This document shows positions 56,344-64,000 of a stretch of 64,000 nt of DNA, piece by piece. The notes beneath the pieces were generated by a model, which did not search any database, was not told the origin of the DNA, and worked only from the letters and a program-made list of their open reading frames with translations. The translations under genes and the position numbers were made by a program. The stretch is taken from positions 124,001 to 188,000 of the forward strand of contig NZ_LR134167.1 in assembly GCF_900635775.1 (NCBI RefSeq), read 5' to 3'. Source of the DNA: Avibacterium volantium (GTDB lineage Bacteria; Pseudomonadota; Gammaproteobacteria; Enterobacterales; Pasteurellaceae). The stretch's first letter is position 1, and each line of letters begins with the position of its first letter.

Positions 56344-57876
56344 TTAATCAATAGCTGGCACATAATTGCCGGCAACGATCGCATCTTTGATGTTATCAGC
56401 GGTTTCTAGCACTTGACCAAGCAAGGCTTGCACGTTTTCAAGGGTGGCGATTGGGCTAAGGGTGGTCATTTTTAAGGCTTGTACGCCATTGACTTTCGTT
56501 ACCCCAATATTGGCTTCACCACGGGCGAAGAGTTCGTCTGCGATATTTTGGTTGAGATTATCAATAAATTCCGCAGGGTAATTCGCAGGATTAACACGGA
56601 ATAACACCGAAGCAAATTGCAGTTCAACTAATAATTCAAGGCCTTCTGTGGCTTTGATGTAATCCGCCACTTCGCGAGTGAGTTTCACCCCGTGGTCGAT
56701 CATTGAGCCATACAGTTCTTCACCGAGTGCTTCTACGGTGAACCATAATTTTAACGCGTCAAAACGGCGGGTGGTTTGTAGGGATTTTGCCACGAGGTTA
56801 GGTACGCCGTGTTCTTCATCATATTCTGAGTTGAGATAATCCGCTTTGTAGTCGATGAAGCGATAATTTTCTGGATCACGCAGTAAAAACGCACCGCAGG
56901 AAATGCTTTGGAAGAAATGCTTGTGGAAATCAAGGGTAACGGAATCCGCCAGTTCTAAGCCGTCTAACCAATGGCGATATTCATTGGAAAGCAGTAATGC
57001 CCCGCCCCACGCGGCATCAACGTGTAGCCACGCTTGATATTGGTCAGCCAGTTGGCGGATTTCTTTCAGTGGATCAATCGCACCCGCGTCCGTTGTACCT
57101 GCGGTTGCCACAATGCACGCCACTAATTTTCCTTCCGCTTTGAGATTTGCCAAAATTTCCGCCAAGGCATTGACGTCCATTTGTGCATTTTCATTACAAG
57201 GCACGCTCACCACAGATTGGAATCCCATTCCCATCATTGCCATATTTTTTTGCACGGAAAAGTGCGCATTTTCTGAACATAACACTTTTACACGTTGCAA
57301 GGCTTCTGCTGGCAAGCCATCTTGCTGTACAGACCATTCTTTGCCTTCCGCATTTTTCCAGTGTTTTGCCACGCAAGCATCACGCGCCAATAGCACGCCC
57401 ATTAAGTTAGATTGCGTACCGCCAGAGGTAAACACGCCCGCATCACCTGCGGCATAGCCCACTTTTTCACGCAACCATTCGATCAGTTGCACTTCCATTA
57501 ATGAGCCTGCGGGGCTTTGATCCCAAGAGTCCATTGATTGATTGGTGGCATTGATGAACACTTCTGCCACTTGGCTTGCCACCATGGTTGGGCAATGTAA
57601 GTGTGCTAAAGAATGAGGGTGATGCACTTTTAGGCTTTTATTTAAGAATAATTCCGTTAAGCGATCTAAGGATTTTTCTAAGCCAAAACCTTGCTCAGAG
57701 GGTTGAAAAGCAATTTCTTCGCGTAGCTGTTTGATGCTGCCGCCGGTGTACATTTTGTTATTTTTGAGCCAATTTCCTACCGCACTTATTGCTGTTGCCA
57801 TATTTTTTTCATAATCAGCGATAGATTGTGGATCATTGCAAAGAAGGGATTGTTTGTGTTTTGCGAAATCGACCAT
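56344..57876 (-). CDS. ddc: L-2,4-diaminobutyrate decarboxylase
   Basis: PLP enzyme that makes 1,3-diaminopropane from diaminobutyrate. It has 510 residues and belongs to the group II decarboxylases. Motifs: [54 protein letters not shown] and [13 protein letters not shown], where the lysine after histidine binds PLP. An AGGA site lies before the ATG. It follows dat by 77 bp on the same strand, as in H. influenzae, where the pair gives norspermidine-type polyamine precursors. Confidence 0.95.
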   Translation of the reverse strand: MVDFAKHKQSLLCNDPQSIADYEKNMATAISAVGNWLKNNKMYTGGSIKQLREEIAFQPSEQGFGLEKSLDRLTELFLNKSLKVHHPHSLAHLHCPTMVASQVAEVFINATNQSMDSWDQSPAGSLMEVQLIEWLREKVGYAAGDAGVFTSGGTQSNLMGVLLARDACVAKHWKNAEGKEWSVQQDGLPAEALQRVKVLCSENAHFSVQKNMAMMGMGFQSVVSVPCNENAQMDVNALAEILANLKAEGKLVACIVATAGTTDAGAIDPLKEIRQLADQYQAWLHVDAAWGGALLLSNEYRHWLDGLELADSVTLDFHKHFFQSISCGAFLLRDPENYRFIDYKADYLNSEYDEEHGVPNLVAKSLQTTRRFDALKLWFTVEALGEELYGSMIDHGVKLTREVADYIKATEGLELLVELQFASVLFRVNPANYPAEFIDNLNQNIADELFARGEANIGVTKVNGVQALKMTTLSPIATLENVQALLGQVLETADNIKDAIVAGNYVPAID

Positions 57877-57953
57877 TGAGAATTTCCTGAAAGATGGTTG
57901 AGGTAAAAATAGCTAAAAGGGGCGTTACACACCCCAGTTAGCTAAATGAACAA

Positions 57954-59318
57954 TTAGCCACGCACGGCTTTTAATGCGTCTGCAACAGATTGAGCAAAGC
58001 GTTTGATTAATTCTTCGCTTTCTGCTTGGGTGATGATGAGTGGGCAAAGAATACGCACCACGTTACCGCCACGACCGCCACGTTCTAACAATAACTTATT
58101 GTTAAAGCAGGCTTTTTGGATTGCAGCGGCAAGTTCACCATCTGCTGGATAAGCGCCGATGCGATCTTGTGGTTTACGCTCATCAACAATCTCAATCCCG
58201 ATCATTAAGCCACGTCCACGCACGTTACCGATACAAGGATACTGTTGGGCTAATTTCTTCAATTCAGTTTGTAAGAAATCACCGCGTTCTAAAGCATTTT
58301 GTGCCAAGTTTTGCTCACGCATTACTTTTAATGACGCATAACCTGTCGCCATTGCCATTTGGTTGCCGCGGAATGTGCCTGTGTGTCCTGCTGGCTGCCA
58401 CGCATCAAATTCTTTGCGAATAGCTAGCACCGCTAATGGTAAACTTCCACCTACCGCTTTTGACATTACAACGATGTCTGGCTCGATGCCTGCATATTCA
58501 AAGGCAAACATTTTTCCTGAACGGCAGAAGCCTGCTTGTACTTCATCAAGGATTAACACAATGCCGTGTTTTTTGGTCACTTCACGGATTTTTTGTAACC
58601 ATTTCACCGGCGCAGTAACCACACCGCCTTCCCCTTGAATGGCTTCAAGAATCACGGCTGCAGGTTTTACCACACCGCTTTCAACATCTTCAATAAAGTT
58701 TTCAAAATAATAGGTTAAAGCATCAACACCTGCTTCACCACCTAAGCCTAATGGGCAACGATATTCGTGCGGATAAGGCATAAATTGTACGCCTGCCATT
58801 AAGTTTTGTACTGCGTTTTTCGCGTTTAAGTTGCCTGTCATCGCCAATGAACCGTGGGTCATTCCGTGGTAACCACCAGAGAATGCGATAACATTACCAC
58901 GCCCTGTGTAGGTTTTAGCAAGTTTTACCGCTGCTTCTGTGCCATCAGCACCAGAAGGGCCACAGAATTGCAAGCGATACTGATCTTTCGGGAAGAAAGA
59001 AAGCAGTTCTTCGGTAAATGCGTCTTTTAATGGCGTGGTTAAATCTAATGTATGAAGCGGTAAACCACTGCTTAATACGTCTTGAATAGCTTGGATCACC
59101 GCTGGGTGATTATGTCCAAGGGCTAATGTACCTGCACCAGCTAAGCAATCAAGATATTCATTACCTTCTACATCCGTTACCCAGCAGCCTTGTGCTTTTG
59201 CGATCGCCAATGGCAATTTGCGTGGATAACTACGCACATTGGATTCCATTTCATTTTGACGAGTAAGGTAATATTCGTTGGTTGCGTTGTTGATTGGATT
59301 TACAGGAGTGTTTGTCAT
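57954..59318 (-). CDS. dat: diaminobutyrate--2-oxoglutarate transaminase
   Basis: Class III aminotransferase forming L-2,4-diaminobutyrate from aspartate semialdehyde. It has 454 residues. [36 protein letters not shown] and the PLP lysine region [22 protein letters not shown] / [14 protein letters not shown] are typical of the Haemophilus/Acinetobacter Dat group. It is the first gene of the dat-ddc unit, with a leader of about 114 nt that begins with a strong inverted repeat. Confidence 0.95.
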   Translation of the reverse strand: MTNTPVNPINNATNEYYLTRQNEMESNVRSYPRKLPLAIAKAQGCWVTDVEGNEYLDCLAGAGTLALGHNHPAVIQAIQDVLSSGLPLHTLDLTTPLKDAFTEELLSFFPKDQYRLQFCGPSGADGTEAAVKLAKTYTGRGNVIAFSGGYHGMTHGSLAMTGNLNAKNAVQNLMAGVQFMPYPHEYRCPLGLGGEAGVDALTYYFENFIEDVESGVVKPAAVILEAIQGEGGVVTAPVKWLQKIREVTKKHGIVLILDEVQAGFCRSGKMFAFEYAGIEPDIVVMSKAVGGSLPLAVLAIRKEFDAWQPAGHTGTFRGNQMAMATGYASLKVMREQNLAQNALERGDFLQTELKKLAQQYPCIGNVRGRGLMIGIEIVDERKPQDRIGAYPADGELAAAIQKACFNNKLLLERGGRGGNVVRILCPLIITQAESEELIKRFAQSVADALKAVRG

Positions 59319-59385
59319 TTTTAATCTATACCTTCGATAAGAGGTTAAAAAAATAAGTCGGGTGCCTTGCGGGATAATGCAATTC

Positions 59386-59429
59386 TTTTGTTCTCATTCT
59401 GCGTTATTTCGCCTTGCCTGAGAACAAAA
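59386..59429. repeat. 11-bp inverted repeat at the start of the dat leader
   Basis: TTTTGTTCTCA (59386-59396) and its exact complement (59419-59429) flank a 22-bp spacer. With transcription from the TATAAT at 59439-59444, it would form a hairpin at the extreme 5' end of the dat mRNA. Confidence 0.7.
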
Positions 59430-59506
59430 TAAATATGCATTATAAGCCTAAGCTTTCTTATTCTTAAAAATAAGATGCCATGGGGCATTTTGACTCGCTA
59501 CTTATT

Positions 59507-59530
59507 AAAAAAAGCGTTTCAGCTTTTTTA
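59507..59530 (-). terminator. terminator for the yhbP-like gene
   Basis: AAAAAAAGC / GCTTTTTT with loop GTTTCA. On the minus strand the stem ends in seven T's. Confidence 0.65.
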
Positions 59531-59653
59531 TTTTTTTCCGATTTGGAAAACAGAGGTTTCGTAAAGCCTAAGCCTTACAAAAGACGGGATATAGTACCCT
59601 TTTTTGCTAGAAAGAAAAGCGATTTTTACTTATTTAGGCAAAATTCTCAAAAA

Positions 59654-60103
59654 TTACACCGCACTTGTTCTTTGCCAATAAGTTTTCTGGGCAAAAACGA
59701 ATTTATTTGACGTGTGTTTGATTTCATCAAGCTCAATTTGCCATAAATCCGTGTTCATTAATCGTGCAAAGGGGTAACGGTCATAATAGCGTTTAAGGGC
59801 GGATTTAAAGGCTGATTGATGGGCATTTTCATCAAGCAAAACGGCACGCCCTTTAAATTGCACGCCTTCAATCTCGCTCACTTGATCTGTTTGGGTGGCG
59901 ATCGTGCCAACCACCAGATCACTTTGTTGCATAATTTGTGCGTGTTGGGTAGAAAGGGAAGAAAAGAAGATCAAGCTGATATTGCTGTCATCAAGCACAT
60001 AAAAGCAGTTGGCCGCCCAAAAGCCTTGTGCGCTATGTACGGCAATGCTCATCACCGTTTGCTGTTGTAAAAATTGTGCAATGTTATGGGGAAGATTTTT
60101 CAT
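59654..60103 (-). CDS. YhbP/UPF0306 family protein
   Basis: A 149-residue protein of the pyridoxamine-phosphate-oxidase-like split-barrel fold. WAANCFYVLDD, HAQIMQQSDLVVGTIA, IEGVQFKGRAV and WQIELDEIKHTSNKFVFAQK match E. coli YhbP. The frame is open to 60142, but that part overlaps the hemY terminator. I chose the ATG at 60103, which aligns with the E. coli start; 60118 is also possible, and neither has a clear ribosome site. Function unknown, perhaps flavin binding. Confidence 0.82.
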   Translation of the reverse strand: MKNLPHNIAQFLQQQTVMSIAVHSAQGFWAANCFYVLDDSNISLIFFSSLSTQHAQIMQQSDLVVGTIATQTDQVSEIEGVQFKGRAVLLDENAHQSAFKSALKRYYDRYPFARLMNTDLWQIELDEIKHTSNKFVFAQKTYWQRTSAV

Positions 60104-60130
60104 CACATCATTTTTCATTATATCAAAGAA

Positions 60131-60153
60131 AATGCCCTGCAAAACAGGGCATT
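60131..60153 (-). terminator. hemCDXY operon terminator
   Basis: AATGCCCTG / CAGGGCATT (60131-60139, 60145-60153) with a 5-nt loop, followed on the minus strand by TTCTTTG. It lies 10 bp after the hemY stop. Confidence 0.8.
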
Positions 60154-60162
60154 AGGTTTACC

Positions 60163-61455
60163 TTAAGCATTTTTGGCTTCTGTTGTTTCCGCTAGTGCGG
60201 TAGAATTTTCTGGCGTTTTTTCCTTTTCTTCAGGGGCTAAGTTTTGCACCGACATAGCAGATTTCAAACTTTCTTGCTGAAGTTGTTTAGCCAATTCATT
60301 TTCACCGTTTTGCTCAAACACATAGATCGCCATTGTAATATCATTTGGCTCAAGCTGTGCTTTATTTTCAATGACTTTCTTGAAAGCTTCACTTGCTTTG
60401 GCAAATTCACCATTACGCACATACAAGTAACCTAAAGCACGGTTTGTGCAACAACAGCCTTGATCTTTACTTTGTTTCGCCCGTTTTTCCATAATTTTCA
60501 GCAATTTACTGTTATCTACTGGTTGAACACGGGTAATTTGTGTGCAAAGTTGTTGTGCCAGTGGGCTGTTGTCGTCCACTTTTTTCAAGGCTTCTAAGAT
60601 CAATTTATAAGCGGTTTCGTGATCATCACTGTCAATTAAACGGCGAATTAATCCCACTTTCACATAAAGATCATTTTGACGTTTACGCGGTTGATCGTCC
60701 CACCATTGTAGCAAGCCGTCCACGCCTTCTTCATTCATTTTCTCATCAAGCAAACCATCTTCAACGCGATGTTGTAAGGTGGTAAATTCTTTGTCGGAAT
60801 AAAGCCCTGACTTTTCCACTTGATCAAGAATTTTGTCTAAAGCTTCAAAAGCGTGGGATTTTAAGTAAATCTCAACCGCGAGTTTCAACACTTCTTTATT
60901 GCGGTGGGTCATTACTAATAGGCTATCAATGGCACTGCGCGCAGCTGGCAATTTATTTTGCTGTAACAAAATTCGCGTGCGGGCAATCTCAACAAGCAGA
61001 TTATCCGTGCCAGCCAATTCGGTCGCTTTAATTAAATAACGATTTGCGCCAAACTCATCACCACGCTGTTGTGCCGCTTCCGCCGCTTTAATAAAGTTTA
61101 GGATTGGCTCATCAGAATGTTTAGCATTTTTACCAATCAATTTTTCTGCTTTAGAATATTGCCCCTCGTCCATTAGCATTAACCCTTCAAGGGTTTGTTT
61201 TTGCGCTTTAAGACGTTTGCGGCGCGAGAACCAGCCATAGGTGCTGTTGCTCAAACGGCAGAATTTGGTGATGATCCATTCAATGCCATACACCACCGCC
61301 ATTGCGATTACAAAGAAAATCACAAGAGTGGTGATGGACATTTCAATGCTGTAGCTATTAGTTTCAATCAACACATAGCCTTGTTTGCCCGATAAATAAG
61401 GGCCTGCGATTAAGCCGGCAAGTAACACCAGCATTAAAAATAGGGTTCTAAACAT
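60163..61455 (-). CDS. hemY: HemY, TPR-containing inner-membrane protein of the heme operon
   Basis: A 430-residue membrane protein with two N-terminal hydrophobic segments (about 2-20 and 40-62) and a C-terminal region of TPR repeats ([20 protein letters not shown] onwards). It is not the protoporphyrinogen oxidase that shares the name. The exact role in heme synthesis is unknown. It ends in a Glu/Thr-rich tail. It is the last gene of hemCDXY, 11 bp after hemX. Confidence 0.93.
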   Translation of the reverse strand: MFRTLFLMLVLLAGLIAGPYLSGKQGYVLIETNSYSIEMSITTLVIFFVIAMAVVYGIEWIITKFCRLSNSTYGWFSRRKRLKAQKQTLEGLMLMDEGQYSKAEKLIGKNAKHSDEPILNFIKAAEAAQQRGDEFGANRYLIKATELAGTDNLLVEIARTRILLQQNKLPAARSAIDSLLVMTHRNKEVLKLAVEIYLKSHAFEALDKILDQVEKSGLYSDKEFTTLQHRVEDGLLDEKMNEEGVDGLLQWWDDQPRKRQNDLYVKVGLIRRLIDSDDHETAYKLILEALKKVDDNSPLAQQLCTQITRVQPVDNSKLLKIMEKRAKQSKDQGCCCTNRALGYLYVRNGEFAKASEAFKKVIENKAQLEPNDITMAIYVFEQNGENELAKQLQQESLKSAMSVQNLAPEEKEKTPENSTALAETTEAKNA

Positions 61456-61466
61456 TGCTATTTCCT

Positions 61467-62969
61467 CTACTGTTGTGTTTGCTCAGGTTTGTCAGAATTT
61501 TCTACCGCACTTTTATGTTCTGCATCAGGTTGTTTTTCTGTGTCAGCTTGATTTTCGCTCGGCTTTTCACTTTGGCTTTCATCGCTTTGCGCTGTGTTGT
61601 TTTCAGCTTTGTCTGCTTCTGGTTGTTCTGCAGGGGTGGCTTTCGCCTCTTGTGCCGTTTCTTTAGCCACATCTTTATCTACGGAAATCTCAATTTTCTG
61701 CACTTCTTGTGATGGTTTATTAAGCAGTTTATCTAGCATATTTAGGCTGCTAAGTTGGGTTGGCACATCGACATAAATAGATTGTTCCGCCAGTTCGTCC
61801 ACTTCATTTAAGAAGGTTTTTGCCACTTCCGTGTTGGTATCGAAATAACTTCTCACCCAAGATGCCACAGTTTCTAAAGATTGTTTATACAAATCATTTT
61901 GCTGACGTGGCACCGCCATAATCGCTAGCTGTAAGCGTAAACGAATGTTTTCACGCAAATAAATATCTTGGTTTGGCGCAAGCAAGGCTTTGCTTTCAGC
62001 ATTTTTTGGTGTAACGCGAATAAAATGATTTAAGAAAGAGGTCGCACTTTTCTCCGCATTTTCTTTCCAATCTTCCCAAGAGCCACTTAATTTTTCGTTA
62101 GCGGGATTTGGATCATCAAAATTCACGTTTAGCACGGTGAGTTCGTCCACGTTATTTGCCAGCTGAGAAAGGCGTTGCATAATGGCGTTTTGATCGATAT
62201 TGTTCACCGACAATAGCTGTTTTAAATCTGCATTAATGGCGCTACGCACTTGCATTGCTCGCGGATCAGACACCTTACTTAAGGTTTCATCAGCCACTTT
62301 TAATAGCGAAACCGCGGTATCCACATCATTATCTAGCACTAATTTGCGTAACGCATTGTTTAATAAGAAATCCGCTTCAGAAAGCAACCAATCATTCGGC
62401 TGTGCCGTTTTCTGTGCATTACTTAAATTCTTAACTTGATTTTGTAATGAGGTGATTTGTTGATCCTTGATTTCCACCATTTTTTCTAACGCCGTTAATT
62501 TGTCGTTGGTGGATTGGCTAGTTTGGGCAAGCTGTGCAATTTTTGCTTGATCTTGTTTTAATGCGGCTAAATCGCTATCCATCAAGCCCTGTACGTTGGC
62601 TGGCACAGCGCGTTGTTCTAGGGCGGTTAATCTGCCTTGCACTTTGGTTAAATGCTGTTCCGCAAAATAATACCCTGCGCCACCTAGGCCTAACGCCACC
62701 AATAAGGCTAAAATCGCCACACCCGTACCGCCTTTTTTAACGATGACGGTTTCAGGCTTAGGTTGTTCATTGTTTGCTGCAACTTGCTCTTGTGATGTTT
62801 GCATCGGTTCTTCCTTTGTCGTTTCAAGGGTGTCTTGCTCGTTTTTCACCACTTCAATTTCTTGTTCAGGAGTTTCAGTTTGGAGAGAATTTTCCACAGG
62901 TTCGACAGATTGTGCCGTGTTTTCCACAGCAGGATTTTTACCTGTTTTTTTTGCGTGATGTTTAGCCAT
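61467..62969 (-). CDS. hemX: HemX, membrane-anchored heme operon protein
   Basis: A 500-residue protein: a charged, Glu/Gln-rich cytoplasmic N terminus (1-78), one membrane segment (about 82-103), a coiled coil (about 107-190), and the conserved periplasmic region with [24 protein letters not shown] long Glu/Ala/Gln-rich, low-complexity tail (about 430-500) extends beyond the usual family end. The annotation as a uroporphyrinogen methyltransferase is historical; no methyltransferase motif is seen. Confidence 0.93.
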   Translation of the reverse strand: MAKHHAKKTGKNPAVENTAQSVEPVENSLQTETPEQEIEVVKNEQDTLETTKEEPMQTSQEQVAANNEQPKPETVIVKKGGTGVAILALLVALGLGGAGYYFAEQHLTKVQGRLTALEQRAVPANVQGLMDSDLAALKQDQAKIAQLAQTSQSTNDKLTALEKMVEIKDQQITSLQNQVKNLSNAQKTAQPNDWLLSEADFLLNNALRKLVLDNDVDTAVSLLKVADETLSKVSDPRAMQVRSAINADLKQLLSVNNIDQNAIMQRLSQLANNVDELTVLNVNFDDPNPANEKLSGSWEDWKENAEKSATSFLNHFIRVTPKNAESKALLAPNQDIYLRENIRLRLQLAIMAVPRQQNDLYKQSLETVASWVRSYFDTNTEVAKTFLNEVDELAEQSIYVDVPTQLSSLNMLDKLLNKPSQEVQKIEISVDKDVAKETAQEAKATPAEQPEADKAENNTAQSDESQSEKPSENQADTEKQPDAEHKSAVENSDKPEQTQQ

Positions 62970-62988
62970 AATTTATTCCTTATGATTA

Positions 62989-63741
62989 TTAAAACTCGTT
63001 AAATTGTAATAAGGTATCGCACAATGTTGCATTATCTGCTCGTGGTGAAACGTCCACCTTTTCCCAGCCCATTGCGAAGGCAAAGCGTTGAATTCGTTCG
63101 CTAACCGTGATCAAACGGCAAGACTTCAGCCAATTATGTTCATTTTTTGGCACAAAATCTAGCAATAAACACAAAATTTCTTTGCTTGTGGCAAGAATTG
63201 TCGTAATTCCCGCACGCTTTAACATACTGGTTTGTTCAACAGGATCATAAACCAAAGGTTCACGGCGGTAGCATTCCAAGGTTTGAATTGTCGCCCCTCG
63301 TAAACTGGCTTGTTCCGCAAAAAATGCTCGCCCACCATTACCGCGTAAAATCAAAATGGTTTTATCGTGCAAATTTTTCATTGCCGATAAAGAAAGCACA
63401 CCCTCACTGGTTTCTTGTTGAAAAGGATAATGAATATTCTGTTCTGTTTGACTGGAAAAGACCTGCGCGGTTCGTTGTCCGACCGTAAAATAATGTAAAT
63501 CTGCTCGCCATTGAAAGCCGGCTTGCTTCAGACTTTCTGCGCTGTAAGTTACCGCATTTTGCGATACCACAAAAACGTAATCACCCGCGTTGAGTTGATT
63601 AAGCTGACGGGGTAAATCATTTAGTTCACGCCCTGCTTGAATGGAAAAGAGCGGAAAATGAATGGCTGCAATGCCTGCCTTTGCAAGCATTTCTACCAGT
63701 TGTTTGCCCTTTTCATCAGGGCGCGTAACCAATACTGCCAT
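62989..63741 (-). CDS. hemD: uroporphyrinogen-III synthase
   Basis: Closes and inverts ring D of hydroxymethylbilane in heme synthesis. It has 250 residues. Sequence is poorly conserved in this family, but VLVTRPDEKGKQLVEML at the start, DYVFVVSQNAVTYSAESL and ILRGNGGRAFFAEQASLRGA are typical. It lies between hemC and hemX, which supports the call. Confidence 0.95.
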   Translation of the reverse strand: MAVLVTRPDEKGKQLVEMLAKAGIAAIHFPLFSIQAGRELNDLPRQLNQLNAGDYVFVVSQNAVTYSAESLKQAGFQWRADLHYFTVGQRTAQVFSSQTEQNIHYPFQQETSEGVLSLSAMKNLHDKTILILRGNGGRAFFAEQASLRGATIQTLECYRREPLVYDPVEQTSMLKRAGITTILATSKEILCLLLDFVPKNEHNWLKSCRLITVSERIQRFAFAMGWEKVDVSPRADNATLCDTLLQFNEF

Positions 63742-63773
63742 TTTCTTTTCCTTGCTGTTATAAGCCTAGACGA

Positions 63774-64000
63774 TTAAATACCCAGGGCTTGCAAAATTTC
63801 ATTAGCCCCTTGTTTTAACAGGCTTTCTGCCACTTGCACGCCTAATTCTTGCGAATTTTCCACCGCACTTTGATTTTCTGCACGAATGATTAAGCTGCCG
63901 TCTGTTTTGCCTACCAAGGCTTTAAGATAAAGCTGGTTGTCACGAATTACCGCATAGCCTGCGATGGGTACTTGGCACCCCCCTTGTAAGTGGTTATTCA
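63774..64000 (-). CDS. hemC: porphobilinogen deaminase, C-terminal end (cut by window edge)
   Basis: Only the last 75 codons are in the window. The frame reads [15 protein letters not shown], in which the cysteine is the attachment site of the dipyrromethane cofactor. It ends in EILQALGI followed by TAA at 63774-63776. The protein makes hydroxymethylbilane from porphobilinogen. It lies 32 bp upstream of hemD. Confidence 0.95.
   Translation of the reverse strand, partial: NNHLQGGCQVPIAGYAVIRDNQLYLKALVGKTDGSLIIRAENQSAVENSQELGVQVAESLLKQGANEILQALGI

Larger units (their letters stand above)
59319..59653. other. dat leader and promoter region
   Basis: A 335-bp gap with no gene. On the minus strand it holds a perfect TATAAT (59439-59444) with a weak TTAAGA 17 bp above it. 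An 11-bp inverted repeat (59386-59429) lies directly after the inferred start. A T-tailed hairpin at 59507-59530 probably ends the yhbP-like gene. Confidence 0.65.

Overview
The window is chromosomal DNA of a Pasteurellaceae bacterium. Evidence: many copies of the Haemophilus-type DNA uptake signal (core AAGTGCGGT, on both strands, inside genes and as terminator stems), gene products that align closely from memory with Haemophilus influenzae and E. coli proteins (MetJ, S10-operon ribosomal proteins, HemCDXY, Ddc/Dat), and gene neighbourhoods typical of the family. The uptake signal is the Haemophilus/Pasteurella/Aggregatibacter/Avibacterium type rather than the Actinobacillus pleuropneumoniae type; I do not name a species.

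Layout. 1-5000: 5' part of lptD, tag, talB behind a perfect CRP site, a small thioredoxin-like protein and a cytoplasmic asparaginase. 5019-6565: msrPQ, periplasmic methionine sulfoxide repair. 6642-11598: complete S10 ribosomal operon (rpsJ to rpsQ) with a strong promoter and a leader of about 184 nt. 11843-12258: metJ with its own met-box array. 12346-13962: pckA. 14277-29006: an accessory island on one strand, holding a giant trimeric autotransporter adhesin (TAA), a secreted STN/DotD-like protein and two family-2 glycosyltransferases. 29703-31134: hslO and hslR, which normally sit close to pckA, so the island appears to have been inserted in that junction. 31277-38888: a frameshifted OPT-family transporter, cysQ, and the oxidative pentose phosphate genes zwf, pgl and gnd, with a lipoprotein and an orphan MNT nucleotidyltransferase between pgl and gnd. 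38993-43619: yfcZ-like and DUF488 genes and a partial inositol catabolic cluster (iolD, iolE, iolG). 43880-50525: tkt, carB, carA. 50837-56270: mlaA, yfbU, a three-gene envelope cassette divergent from an XRE regulator, plsY, folB and an EamA transporter. 56344-59318: ddc and dat (1,3-diaminopropane synthesis). 59654-64000: a YhbP-like protein and hemY, hemX, hemD and the 3' end of hemC.

The most remarkable object is the TAA. Its reading frame is cut by a perfect 8-bp tandem duplication (25338-25353). Removing one copy gives a single 3868-residue protein from the ESPR signal peptide to the YadA membrane anchor. Almost half of that protein (1869 residues, 623 uninterrupted G-X-Y triplets at 18478-24084) is a collagen-like domain with almost no proline, rich in threonine and in charged KGE/KGD contacts. 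The glycosyltransferases and the periplasmic protein lie downstream on the same strand. I propose that the island is a glycosylated, collagen-stalked adhesin system with its own export helper, currently switched off or decayed by the duplication. That proposal is inference; the frame and repeat arithmetic is read directly from the sequence.

Regulatory sites that can be read include CRP (talB), MetJ boxes (metJ), a pair of ARG boxes (carA/mlaA gap), a long palindrome before iolD, an inverted repeat at the start of the dat leader, and several terminators built from paired uptake signals.
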